Shown: positions 1-6,948 of the stretch, one piece after another
Position numbering within the stretch: the first letter of the stretch is position 1
Layout: every line of letters starts with the position of its first letter
Virus record (IMG/VR): IMGVR_UViG_3300033064_003747
Span: 1-61,015 of that record
Source: a virus
Strand: one strand, 5' to 3'
DNA: 61,015 nucleotides
The notes under the pieces: model-generated
The model's input: only the letters and a program-made list of their open reading frames with translations
What the model was told of the DNA's origin: nothing
The model's database searches: none
Translations under genes and position numbers: made by a program

Positions 1-130
1 ACCGACATCCGTGCGTGACAGATTAACTGCTTGGCACCTTAGACCATAACAACAATCAATCTTGTTACAGCCATTGCGCTACCGGCATGATTACGCCGCG
101 CCTCCCTGTAAACTGAATGTTAAAGAACGG

Positions 131-267
131 TTACTTCTTAATCTTCTTTGGAGAGATCAACTCCACATCAATAATTTTTGAGGTTCCATCTTCATTTAAT
201 CTCTCCATGATCTCGTCGATATTTACTCGATCTCCCACTCGATCTTATATCGCAATACCTTGTTCAT
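131..267 (-). pseudogene. Small frameshifted gene downstream of the SbcD-like gene
   Basis: A reading frame opens at the ATG at 265-267, just past the SbcD-like stop, behind a good ribosome site (GGAAGGA). It reads MNKVLRYKIEWEIE and stops at TAA 223-225. In the neighbouring frame an open stretch continues to TAA 131-133 and contains GDRVNIDEIMERLNEDG. The two parts would join into one acidic protein of about 47 residues if one more copy of the 7-base unit GAGATCG were present near 230-245. A 7-base contraction, or an assembly error, is the simplest explanation. No family is recognised. Confidence 0.45.
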
Positions 268-271
268 CTTT

Positions 272-1198
272 TTATCCTTCCATAACCTCCCAAATCAAGT
301 CAACAATGCCCTGTTTTACTTTGTTTTTGTTAAAAAATCTATTCATATTTTCTTCAAAACTCAGACCTATCTCCATCTGTTCATTCAATTTCTTTATGAA
401 AACTTCTATTCGCCTATCCTTTTCTTGCTTGATCTCTATGTGTTCTCTTGTTACTACTCCTTCTTCTATAGGAACAAATTCAGCACGAATTTGATTATGC
501 TCTGCCCACCACAAATACACTCTTGGTTTATGGTCTATCTGGTCTGCTGATATTCTTGTGAAGGAGCCAGGATTAACAAGTAATCTTTCATTAGGACCAT
601 CTACTAAGACAAAGGCTTGATGATTATCTCCTGTAAGTATGAGATCAAACTCTTTCATCTTTTTCAGTAAGACTCTGGCATTATCAGATGTGCAGTCTGG
701 AAAAGGTTTTCCTAACTTTGGTGAGTAGGTCATTATGTGCCTGACTGCTATTTTTCTTTTTATATTGTTAGATTTTCTAATTGTTTTTAATTGTTCAGAT
801 TTATATGGCTGACCATAGTTATATCCATATAACTCAAAGTTGTCGAATGGCGAATACCTTTTCCCTTTATTTGATATGAAAATTCTATTTGCTGATTGAA
901 CAACATTCACAGCAGACCTGTGAGCAAGACTCAAATTGTGTTGAGGTAGGTCGTGCTGTCCATATATCGTGTACATATATGGTAGATTTCTTATCGCCCA
1001 TCCAACTAATTCCAAAGAAGAGTTCCATTTATCAAATACGTCTCCAGCACACAGTACAGGACATTGGTGCTTTTCTTGTAGCTTCCTTAGCCAAAGTATT
1101 TTTTTCTCCTGAGCCTTCCAGAAGTCGTCTGTTCGGCACTGTGGTTGCCTGTCCATTAGGTGGAGATCGCCTACGAGTATTGCTGTTGCAGAGTTCAT
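272..1198 (-). CDS. sbcD: SbcD/Mre11-like DNA repair exonuclease
   Basis: A calcineurin-like metallophosphoesterase of 308 residues, the nuclease partner of SbcC/Rad50, which processes DNA ends and hairpins during replication and recombination. The metal-site motifs are in order: GDLH at residues 10-13, GDVFD at 52-56, GQHD at 80-83 (the usual Asn is Gln), and later TGDNH followed by NPGSF. The length fits a compact phage SbcD. The ATG overlaps the upstream stop as ATGA, with AAGGAAG upstream of it, so translation is coupled to the genes above. It ends an operon holding the split SbcC subunits. The function is safe at family level. Confidence 0.88.
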   Translation of the reverse strand: MNSATAILVGDLHLMDRQPQCRTDDFWKAQEKKILWLRKLQEKHQCPVLCAGDVFDKWNSSLELVGWAIRNLPYMYTIYGQHDLPQHNLSLAHRSAVNVVQSANRIFISNKGKRYSPFDNFELYGYNYGQPYKSEQLKTIRKSNNIKRKIAVRHIMTYSPKLGKPFPDCTSDNARVLLKKMKEFDLILTGDNHQAFVLVDGPNERLLVNPGSFTRISADQIDHKPRVYLWWAEHNQIRAEFVPIEEGVVTREHIEIKQEKDRRIEVFIKKLNEQMEIGLSFEENMNRFFNKNKVKQGIVDLIWEVMEG

Positions 1199-1413
1199 TT
1201 TACTTCCTTAACTATTTCTATTTTGATAACTCTATGTTTATTTTCATAATGCGAGTCAAGATATCCTGCTGATTGAAACTTTTTGTGACAGACAGGACAC
1301 TCATATTTTTCTTCTTGTAATGACCACAGAGAGCCATAAAGACAAAGCACAGTCAATATAAAAGCAATCAAAAAAGCAAAAACTAGTATTGTCTTATCTA
1401 TTTTAGGAGTCAT
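1195..1413 (-). CDS. Membrane-anchored C2H2 zinc-finger small protein
   Basis: A 72-residue protein with one strongly hydrophobic helix (about residues 8-30) and then a single zinc finger of classical C2H2 spacing: C39, C42, H55, H60 (C-x2-C-x12-H-x4-H), with the expected aromatic and Leu residues between. The C-terminus is Lys-rich. It overlaps both neighbours by ATGA and lies between the SbcC C-terminal subunit and SbcD, so it is probably made together with that complex. A role in binding or tethering nucleic acid at the membrane is inference only. I know no named family with this layout. Confidence 0.7.
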   Translation of the reverse strand: MTPKIDKTILVFAFLIAFILTVLCLYGSLWSLQEEKYECPVCHKKFQSAGYLDSHYENKHRVIKIEIVKEVK

Positions 1414-1793
1414 TTTACTTCTCTAACTCCTCTAATAAAAACATCGTTGTCTTGAAAATGCCATTTCCATTCATTTGCAGAAATAGTACCTTTAGGTACA
1501 TTATGCCATTTCACAACCCCATCATCTGACAGATAGACTTCTATTTCTGGCTCTATAAACGTATCGGTTTCAGTATTCCACCCAATAGCCAATCCTGTGT
1601 CTCCCTCGGTTCCGGTTATTGTTATTACGTCGCCGAACCGAGAATCGTTTATCCCCTCCGTCGTCGGCATCTCGATCAGCCGGTCGAGCTTGCGCTCAAT
1701 TATTTTGTGATTGTTGTTCATCACTGCAATTACTATGCTCATTCCCATAGCAAGAAGCAGAGCATAAAACCATCGTTGCGTTGTGCTACTCAT
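1410..1793 (-). CDS. Single-pass membrane protein, unknown function
   Basis: A 127-residue protein with an N-terminal membrane segment (about residues 8-25), a short charged region (HKIIERKLDRLIE), then a probably beta-rich, Trp-containing domain that would lie on the far side of the membrane. It is coupled by ATGA to the SbcC C-terminal subunit upstream and to the zinc-finger membrane gene downstream. The stretch at about 1610-1700 is clearly richer in C and G than its surroundings, so part of the coding sequence may be newly acquired. No family is recognised. Confidence 0.65.
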   Translation of the reverse strand: MSSTTQRWFYALLLAMGMSIVIAVMNNNHKIIERKLDRLIEMPTTEGINDSRFGDVITITGTEGDTGLAIGWNTETDTFIEPEIEVYLSDDGVVKWHNVPKGTISANEWKWHFQDNDVFIRGVREVK

Positions 1794-2494
1794 TTCATAA
1801 CCTTGTGTTTTTTATTTTTGTATATCTGTTCTTTTTCATCCTCTGATAAATTTCGATATAAGCTGTGCCATAAATCTGGACCACTTGTTTTTACTACACT
1901 TACTCCTTTCTTTTGCCTAACTGTAAATACTTTATCAGCAGATTCTACTAATTCTTCTTCGTGTGTGATAATGATAAACTGGATGCCTAACCTTTCGCTG
2001 ATCTCTTTTAATAGTTCTCCTGCCTTTGGTTGAAGATCTGTTGAAAGGAAGCGAAATGGTTCGTCTAAGATTATCACATTTCTGCTCTTTGGATTTTGCA
2101 AGCTCCATAGTGTTACCCTCAAAGCAAATGCTGCTACATCTACAACCCCTCCTCCACTGGCATTCATAGGGTTTATCTTTTCACCACCATCTTTTGAAAA
2201 TGTAATCTCGGCTTCTGTCTTATCTCTTTTCTTAACAAAGTCTAAGTGCATTTCATATGGCTCAGGGAAAATAGATTTCATAGCAAGTGTTACTAATTCT
2301 GATATCCTGTATTCTAATTGCTCCTGAGTTTTCTGTGCTACTGTTTGAATTATTACTTTTGCCTTCTCTGTGTTCCTTTGTTCTGCTTTTGATTTTCTTA
2401 TGTCTGATCTTGCCCTCTTAGCATTGGATACAGCGATGTCATATCTTCCTCTTATTCGCTGTATCTCTTCTTGTAGTTTGTTTAGGTCTGTCAT
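1790..2494 (-). CDS. sbcC: SbcC/Rad50-like ATPase, C-terminal half (split subunit)
   Basis: A 234-residue protein that is only the C-terminal ATPase half of an SbcC/Rad50 protein: an N-terminal coiled coil (residues 1-55), an ABC-type signature (NASGGGVVDVAAFALR, near residue 110), Walker B plus catalytic Glu (VIILDEPF, near 141) and the H-loop (IIITHEEEL). It has no Walker A; that lies in the separate gene at 2730-3806. The two products should pair to form the ATP sites that drive the SbcD-like nuclease. ATGA overlaps on both sides point to coupled synthesis. Confidence 0.85.
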   Translation of the reverse strand: MTDLNKLQEEIQRIRGRYDIAVSNAKRARSDIRKSKAEQRNTEKAKVIIQTVAQKTQEQLEYRISELVTLAMKSIFPEPYEMHLDFVKKRDKTEAEITFSKDGGEKINPMNASGGGVVDVAAFALRVTLWSLQNPKSRNVIILDEPFRFLSTDLQPKAGELLKEISERLGIQFIIITHEEELVESADKVFTVRQKKGVSVVKTSGPDLWHSLYRNLSEDEKEQIYKNKKHKVMK

Positions 2495-2733
2495 ACTTCC
2501 AACCCATATTTCTTTGTGACTTCTTGGATGCCTTCTTCTATTTCTAATTCAAGTGCTTCTATCTCTTTTTCCACTGTATCAATTTTAGCTTCTGCTTGTG
2601 CTATGGTATCACATTTGAATTTTTCTTTGAGGTCTTTCTTTAGCTGATCTTGTGCTCCTGTTAAGCGAGCGATCTCTGTTTTTGTTTCTTCTATCTGTGA
2701 TTTCATTTCTGTGAGTTTTTCTGCCGTAGTCAT
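2491..2733 (-). CDS. Short coiled-coil protein between the split SbcC halves
   Basis: An 80-residue protein starting MTTAEKLTEMKSQIEETK, almost wholly heptad-like and charged, so probably one long coiled coil. The start at 2733 is chosen because it overlaps the upstream stop as ATGA and has AAGGAGCAAGA just before it; a start at 2769 is possible but lacks this. Its position between the two SbcC halves suggests that it supplies coiled-coil arm, or bridges the two halves. That role is inferred. Confidence 0.7.
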   Translation of the reverse strand: MTTAEKLTEMKSQIEETKTEIARLTGAQDQLKKDLKEKFKCDTIAQAEAKIDTVEKEIEALELEIEEGIQEVTKKYGLEV

Positions 2734-3806
2734 TCTTGCTCCTTTATCTTTTGGTTGCATAATGGACAAACCTTTCCCATTTTCTTCTTAAACTCTCTTT
2801 CTATATCTTCCAATCTATATTTTGATCGAGCGAGTTCGTTATCGCTACCTATTAGCTCGTTTATTGTGTGGGCAAGGTTGTTGTATTGGTCTGTACGTTG
2901 TTCTATACCTTCCAGTAGGGCAAAGCACTGGGCTACTTTCTTTTCGGCTCTTACAATCGGTTTTAACTTCTTTAAGAGTTTAGTAATTTCTTTGAGATCG
3001 AGTGTGGCAGTCAAAAGGTCGTCTGCTTTTACAATTGCTTCTTCCAACTCATTTTGTTTTCTAATAAGTTCAGTCAATTCTATTTCAGCTTTTACGATTG
3101 GTTCCAAAGCTCTTATAGATCTTGATGCTTGCTTGAGTGAAACTATCAAAAGAGCAAGGGCATGTCCATCTTGTTCTACATTTTCTAATCGTTCCTGCTT
3201 CTCAAGGATTCTATCTATATCCTTTTCAGCAATTTCTACATAAGCAAGTTCTTCTTTTTCTTTTCTATAGCTTGCAAGATCCTCTTCATGGATTTTTATA
3301 CGAGTATTTATTTCACGGCTTTTTCTATTTATGTTAGATATTGCTCTGTCTATGACTTCTATATTTGCTATCTTATTTAGTTTTCGTGCTATCTCTCCTG
3401 ATGTTTCGCTGAGAAGAAAGGGAGCATCTAACTGATTCTGTACATTAAGGTCTGAAATGTTTAATGCCTTTTGTATGTCCTCTGGAACTCCTTGACCAAA
3501 TGCTCTGAAAGCATTAGCTTCTTTATTTTCTTCACTGGAACTAAGAGTATAGGTATTATGTGTTTTTGTTTTCCTTCTTGCAATTCTTGCTTTAGAATCC
3601 AGTTCGATCTTAACAGATGTATCTCCACCCCACTCAGATCTAAAAGCATTACCTCCGGGTTTGTTCCATATCAGCCACCTTAATGCTCTGAGTATGGCTG
3701 TCTTGCCTGAATCACTCTGTCCAACAATTATGTTGACACCCGAATCCAATTCAAGCTCTGTCTTTTTATGGCTTTGATAGTTTGAAATTGAGATTGATTT
3801 TATCAT
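2730..3806 (-). CDS. sbcC: SbcC/Rad50-like ATPase, N-terminal half with zinc hook
   Basis: A 358-residue protein with the Walker A site of an SMC/Rad50-type ATPase (GQSDSGKT, residues 29-36), a long coiled coil, and a CPLC zinc-hook motif at about 347-350, only a few residues from its end. In ordinary SbcC the chain continues from the hook back through the second coiled coil to Walker B. Here it stops at the hook and the rest is encoded by separate genes. The start at 3806 follows GGAAAAG. It is the first gene of the SbcCD block. Confidence 0.87.
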   Translation of the reverse strand: MIKSISISNYQSHKKTELELDSGVNIIVGQSDSGKTAILRALRWLIWNKPGGNAFRSEWGGDTSVKIELDSKARIARRKTKTHNTYTLSSSEENKEANAFRAFGQGVPEDIQKALNISDLNVQNQLDAPFLLSETSGEIARKLNKIANIEVIDRAISNINRKSREINTRIKIHEEDLASYRKEKEELAYVEIAEKDIDRILEKQERLENVEQDGHALALLIVSLKQASRSIRALEPIVKAEIELTELIRKQNELEEAIVKADDLLTATLDLKEITKLLKKLKPIVRAEKKVAQCFALLEGIEQRTDQYNNLAHTINELIGSDNELARSKYRLEDIEREFKKKMGKVCPLCNQKIKEQE

Positions 3807-3807
3807 T

Positions 3808-4011
3808 TTAGCTTTTCCAATTTATGTCATAATTATCAGATATTACGATTTCTACATCTATGGTTGGATCAATAAAAGTATTTGCATCAATACACTTTGC
3901 TCTGGCATTAAGGTCTTTAATCCATATTTTGTGCTCTTCAAGACCTTTTACAACCTCTTTGAAAAATGCCAATACATCATTTTGGTTAGCAATACTTGGG
4001 ATTTTTATCAT
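3808..4011 (-). CDS. Small protein, copy 1 of a tandem duplicate pair
   Basis: A 67-residue protein resembling the product of the next gene upstream (4013-4201). Shared features in the same order are an Phe/Leu-rich helix followed by KG, the segment K(I/V)WI, then ISDNY and INWK at the C-terminus. The copies have diverged elsewhere. Its last codons (Asn-Trp-Lys, AATTGGAAA) contain the GGAAA that serves as ribosome site for the SbcC gene. No known family. Confidence 0.65.
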   Translation of the reverse strand: MIKIPSIANQNDVLAFFKEVVKGLEEHKIWIKDLNARAKCIDANTFIDPTIDVEIVISDNYDINWKS

Positions 4012-4012
4012 T

Positions 4013-4201
4013 TTATTTCCAATTTATGTGATAATTATCAGATATTGCAAATTCTACTTCTATGCCACAAGTAGAGTGCTCTAATCCTCCACCAGCACTT
4101 CTTATCCATACCTTGCCTTCTTTAACTCCTTTTGTAATTTCTCTAAGAAACGACAGAGCTTCTTTCTGATCCGCAGGTTTTGGAGTTCTAATAAGATTCA
4201 T
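4013..4201 (-). CDS. Small protein, copy 2 of a tandem duplicate pair
   Basis: A 62-residue protein, paralogous to the product of 3808-4011 (common KG...K(V/I)WI, ISDNY and INWK elements). It overlaps the RMF-like gene upstream by ATGA. As in its copy, the terminal Asn-Trp-Lys codons double as the ribosome site of the following gene. Function unknown; the pair may form a dimer or a small beta-rich fold. Confidence 0.65.
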   Translation of the reverse strand: MNLIRTPKPADQKEALSFLREITKGVKEGKVWIRSAGGGLEHSTCGIEVEFAISDNYHINWK

Positions 4202-4380
4202 TTCTTCTTCTTTGCATACTCCTTTCTTTTTTTCATTTGTTTAATCTCGTCTTCGTAGCCTATCCACCAATCAGCAAATGCTTGTGAGTCTGGTGGATAG
4301 GGACAACCACGATCTCCATCTCTCGCTGCTCTTCGTCCTGCTTTTGAAGTAATCTCTGCGAATTTTTTAACCTTTTTCAT
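4198..4380 (-). CDS. RMF/CrpP-like small basic protein
   Basis: A 60-residue protein whose centre (GRRAARDGDRGCPYPPD, then WWIGYEDE) has the Gly-Arg..Cys-Pro-Tyr..Trp..Gly-Trp/Tyr pattern of the ribosome modulation factor family, which also includes CrpP-type proteins. RMF itself binds 30S ribosomes and dimerises them in stationary phase. The Lys-rich tail fits RNA or ribosome binding. ATGA overlaps join it to the RuvC-like gene and to the duplicated small gene. Role in the phage unknown; a translation-modifying function is an inference. Confidence 0.6.
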   Translation of the reverse strand: MKKVKKFAEITSKAGRRAARDGDRGCPYPPDSQAFADWWIGYEDEIKQMKKRKEYAKKKK

Positions 4381-4826
4381 CTGAACATTTTCCTTTCTAT
4401 TGCCAGTCGTCGTGCGTACTCTGCTATGAGTAAAGCATCAGCTATGGCATGGGTTACTTTTATGTTTGGAAACAGTTTCTGAGCAGCAGCTTTTGTTATG
4501 TTTTTATCTCCTCCTGTTCTACATTTCATTACTTTCTGCCAAGACATAGGTGTTACATACTCATGTGGTATAGCAGCATAAGCAAGTATCATTCTTGAAC
4601 AACCATATGACATTCCAAACTTAAAGCTGGAAGCAACTCCCTGTCCGGGCATAGAATGAACCCTCTCTATAACAGCGAATGTAACATCTGCTGAGAATTC
4701 TGAAAACCAGTTGGCTTGGTCTGTGAGTGTTTCTTTACCTTTTATATAGCTTACAAATGTTCCTTCTCTGTCAATTACAACACTTGCTCCTGATATTCCT
4801 GGATCAATTCCTAAGAAAAAGTACAT
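4377..4826 (-). CDS. ruvC: RuvC-like Holliday junction resolvase
   Basis: A 149-residue RNase H-fold nuclease of the RuvC type. It shows GIDPG at residues 6-10 (first catalytic Asp, D8), a second acidic site in AVIERVHSMPGQG, and the C-terminal acidic pair in HAIADALLIAEYA. Phage versions cut branched recombination intermediates or clean up DNA before packaging. The ATG at 4826 follows GAAAGGAAG. It sits at the head of the group leading to the SbcCD genes, consistent with recombination. Confidence 0.85.
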   Translation of the reverse strand: MYFFLGIDPGISGASVVIDREGTFVSYIKGKETLTDQANWFSEFSADVTFAVIERVHSMPGQGVASSFKFGMSYGCSRMILAYAAIPHEYVTPMSWQKVMKCRTGGDKNITKAAAQKLFPNIKVTHAIADALLIAEYARRLAIERKMFR

Positions 4827-4837
4827 CGTCTTCCTTT

Positions 4838-5029
4838 CTATGGACTAAGTTTTCTTGCCCACTCTATTAGCTTTTCCATTAGCTTTATTAAAAATTTGTG
4901 CCACCGAATCACTAACGGTGGAGCTTCATCCTCTCCTGGAAGCATCATTAGAACTGCTACAAAAAGAGCTGTTGCTGGTAATAGGACGAATAGGATGATC
5001 AATTTGTTAATTATGTATTTTAGTTTCAT
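4838..5029 (-). CDS. Small single-pass membrane protein
   Basis: A 63-residue protein with one long hydrophobic segment (about residues 8-28) followed by a charged, Trp-containing cytoplasmic or amphipathic tail (IRWHKFLIKLMEKLIEWARK). The start overlaps the end of the zinc-ribbon gene by 23 bases and the ribosome site is weak (AAAGAAA). No lysis context is visible, so I do not call it a holin. Unknown function. Confidence 0.55.
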   Translation of the reverse strand: MKLKYIINKLIILFVLLPATALFVAVLMMLPGEDEAPPLVIRWHKFLIKLMEKLIEWARKLSP

Positions 5030-5210
5030 TTTCTTTTTGTTTCTTTAATGAGAGGTCTAAAATAACATCAACACAGGAAGAACAAATTTTTAACTTCACC
5101 CTACCTGCGAAGATATCACACAGCTCTTCTCTTTTAGTGATTTTAACTTTGTAAAGTTTATTGTATGGTTCAAGTATGCTGTCGCAAATATCACAGTGTT
5201 CTTTTTTCAT
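5007..5210 (-). CDS. Small zinc-ribbon protein
   Basis: A 67-residue protein with two CxxC knuckles (HCDICDS near the N-terminus and ICSSCVD near residue 44), typical of a four-Cys zinc ribbon. It is coupled by ATGA to the gene upstream. No specific family is recognised; such phage proteins often bind nucleic acid or host transcription and translation factors. Confidence 0.6.
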   Translation of the reverse strand: MKKEHCDICDSILEPYNKLYKVKITKREELCDIFAGRVKLKICSSCVDVILDLSLKKQKENETKIHN

Positions 5211-5410
5211 AATTTTACTACTTTTGTTTCCTCTACTTTAACCATCTCTCTTCTCTTGTAACCTGCTTTCATAGCTGCTGTTATGCTTTTATACACAGGA
5301 AGGAAACCAACTAAACCAGTTTTAGTAGATATTGGAATTTCAATGTTAGAGGATTCCATGATCAATGTTTTGTTAAGCCTCAGTACGAGAACCATGTTTG
5401 GATTTGGCAT
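5207..5410 (-). CDS. Hypothetical small protein
   Basis: A 67-residue protein starting MPNPNMVLVLRLNKT with no recognised motif; probably a mixed alpha/beta fold with a basic C-terminal part. It has only a weak ribosome site and overlaps the zinc-ribbon gene by ATGA, so it may depend on read-through translation from its neighbours. Confidence 0.5.
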   Translation of the reverse strand: MPNPNMVLVLRLNKTLIMESSNIEIPISTKTGLVGFLPVYKSITAAMKAGYKRREMVKVEETKVVKL

Positions 5411-5411
5411 T

Positions 5412-5597
5412 TTACATTTGACAAGAACTACAAGTCTTGCCTTTCTTATCTTTTTCTCTTTGATTATTATTTATAGTACAATTAACATCATGCCACTCTA
5501 TAGCACCTTTGAACCATATAGCTCCACAGTGCTTACACATTTGTCCTATGTCCTTAATGCCCTTGAAATTAACTGTTTCAATATAATCTCTATTCAT
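5412..5597 (-). CDS. Small four-Cys zinc-finger protein
   Basis: A 61-residue protein (start MNRDYIETVNF) with CKHC near residue 21 and CSSC near the C-terminus, plus a His/Cys pair in between (WHDVNC), consistent with zinc binding. The ATG at 5597 is preferred over an upstream TTG because it has AAGAAAG before it and overlaps the preceding stop by only 8 bases. Function unknown. Confidence 0.55.
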   Translation of the reverse strand: MNRDYIETVNFKGIKDIGQMCKHCGAIWFKGAIEWHDVNCTINNNQREKDKKGKTCSSCQM

Positions 5598-5895
5598 GTT
5601 TTTGTGCTTTCTTAACAAGTTTTACTGCTTTTTTGTGACCTTTGATTGCTTCTTCTCTGGTGGAGTATCTTTCCTGATACTCATCATGCTTGCCACCAAA
5701 AATCATTGTTTCAAACAATAGAGGCTCACCACCACCGAAACTGTGATCAAAGCCAAGGAAGACTGTGCTGATGCTAACTCCTTCTATGTCGTCCTTCCCT
5801 ATATGTTTATTTGTTGTAGCATTCTGTAGTGTTGCTTTAATCATATCTGGTTCTTTAACTGGATTGCCTTCTTTGTCTAATACATAACCTTCCAT
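5590..5895 (-). CDS. Conserved phage protein of unknown function
   Basis: A 101-residue protein with the stretch STVFLGFDHSFGGG followed by PLLFETMIFGG and a Tyr/Arg-rich RYSTREEA segment. I recognise this pattern as recurring in many phage genomes without an assigned role. The ATG at 5895 follows AAGGATAG. It lies just downstream of the inverted-repeat leader at 5917-5988, which might control its expression. Confidence 0.65.
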   Translation of the reverse strand: MEGYVLDKEGNPVKEPDMIKATLQNATTNKHIGKDDIEGVSISTVFLGFDHSFGGGEPLLFETMIFGGKHDEYQERYSTREEAIKGHKKAVKLVKKAQKHE

Positions 5896-5916
5896 CGTTC
5901 TATCCTTAATTTAATT

Positions 5917-5988
5917 TCAGGCTCCCCATGAGAAAAAGGAGATAAGGGGGATCTTTTTAGGTAAGTTAAGAAACTCACAGGGAGCCAT
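5917..5988 (-). CDS. Possible 23-residue leader peptide enclosed in an inverted repeat
   Basis: In the gap between two genes a 23-codon frame (MAPCEFLNLPKKIPLISFFS, ending WGA) starts behind a good AGAGGT ribosome site and stops at TGA 5917-5919. Its start region (GGCTCCC) and its end (GGGAGCC) are complementary and lie at 5980-5986 and 5920-5926; TGAG/CTCA just inside extends the stem. Translation would open the stem, as in leader-peptide control. It may equally be a terminator hairpin with a chance frame. Confidence 0.3.
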   Translation of the reverse strand: MAPCEFLNLPKKIPLISFFSWGA

Positions 5989-6007
5989 TTCTACCTCTTA
6001 ATTGTAC

Positions 6008-6439
6008 TTAGTCGTCGTAATTCTCCGCAAGTTTGATTTCATGACAAGGGTAAATGTCTATATGGTTATCTCCTGTTGCATATTCTACATTCGCTGAATG
6101 GTCGGGAAGTATTTTCAAAACATCTGATATTACTACAAAGCCTACCTTTGAAGGCATAGTCATGCCTTCTTTCTGTTTGGTCTTTGCTGAATCACCAGTA
6201 GCAATCAGTTTGCATCTACCATCAGGTTCTCTTTTTAACCTTAATGTCTTTTCTTCTTTGTTGATGTATAAAGAAACAAAGTCTCCTGTTACCCAATGCA
6301 TTGTTTCCATTACATCTTGACCAATTCTAATTTTCAATCGTGTTGCATCAGAAACTTGGATTACTTCTGTTGATATCCTAATTCCTCGACTTGTTCTACA
6401 TCTACCTCTTTTGTTTGGACTTGCTGTTTCCCATACCAT
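6008..6439 (-). CDS. Hypothetical protein
   Basis: A 143-residue soluble protein with a conspicuous beta-rich middle (ISTEVIQVSDATRLKIRIG, then VSLYINKEEKTLRL). No family is recognised; the alternation of short strands resembles small swapped-hairpin or OB-like folds but this is not demonstrable. The ATG at 6439 follows AAGGAGAG. First of a run of three short genes downstream of the recombinase. Confidence 0.55.
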   Translation of the reverse strand: MVWETASPNKRGRCRTSRGIRISTEVIQVSDATRLKIRIGQDVMETMHWVTGDFVSLYINKEEKTLRLKREPDGRCKLIATGDSAKTKQKEGMTMPSKVGFVVISDVLKILPDHSANVEYATGDNHIDIYPCHEIKLAENYDD

Positions 6440-6449
6440 TTTTCTCTCC

Positions 6450-6710
6450 TTAGTTTACTTGGAACAAATGCCAGACGAATGCTCCGTCCATTGCTGTTCC
6501 TATATAGATATTTGTTGAAAAGTTAATCTTAAATCCTGTTCCTACTATTTTGAAATTGATTTTCATAGTGTCTTTGGTAGGACCATATTTTAGAACCCAA
6601 ATATAATACCTTCCATGCTGTGATCCAAAGTGTAGTATTTTATAATTTACTGGTAACTCTAAAGTAAGGTCGTCTTGGATTTTTATTTCATATTTCCATA
6701 TTGTTTTCAT
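6450..6710 (-). CDS. Hypothetical protein
   Basis: An 86-residue protein, probably all-beta (MKTIWKYEIKIQDDLTLELP, followed by further short strands with many aromatic residues). The start overlaps the upstream stop as TAATG and follows GAGGAGAG. No family recognised, and no membrane or metal-binding motif is visible. Confidence 0.5.
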   Translation of the reverse strand: MKTIWKYEIKIQDDLTLELPVNYKILHFGSQHGRYYIWVLKYGPTKDTMKINFKIVGTGFKINFSTNIYIGTAMDGAFVWHLFQVN

Positions 6711-6937
6711 TACTCTCTCCTCTTTCTTTTACCTGTTTCCCTACTTATACTTGTGCATCTTTTACAATGGAACTTGAATCCATCTGATATGTCTTCTACT
6801 ACAACAGCACCATTATTCATAGCATCTTCTTGAGCGAGTGTTACCTTACTGAATCCATTTGATAACACCTTCAGACATGCTCCACACTGAATAACTACAC
6901 CTGTATAATACTTATCTTGTACAAATCTTCTTGCCAT
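6710..6937 (-). CDS. Small zinc-finger protein
   Basis: A 75-residue protein with one Cys pair near residue 19 (CGACLK) and a second CKRC pair near 57, plus a basic tail (RETGKRKRRE). It looks like a zinc ribbon with possible nucleic-acid affinity. It lies just downstream of the recombinase gene, with AGAAGG before its ATG. Role unknown. Confidence 0.55.
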   Translation of the reverse strand: MARRFVQDKYYTGVVIQCGACLKVLSNGFSKVTLAQEDAMNNGAVVVEDISDGFKFHCKRCTSISRETGKRKRRE

Positions 6938-6948
6938 ATTAAGCCTTC

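Noticed and set aside
84-99. Short match to a cloning-vector lacZ start (CATGATTACGCC)
   Set aside because: Only 12 bases, and the flanking sequence does not continue as vector. Most likely chance.
1-130. Possible tRNA-like or coding sequence at the left edge
   Set aside because: Short complementary pieces and a D-arm-like stretch can be found, but no T-loop, acceptor stem or 3' CCA fits, and frames are very short (for example MPVAQWL). A tRNA scan would decide.
4838-5029. Holin candidate
   Set aside because: It has one membrane segment, but no endolysin or spanin lies near it and it sits among early recombination genes.
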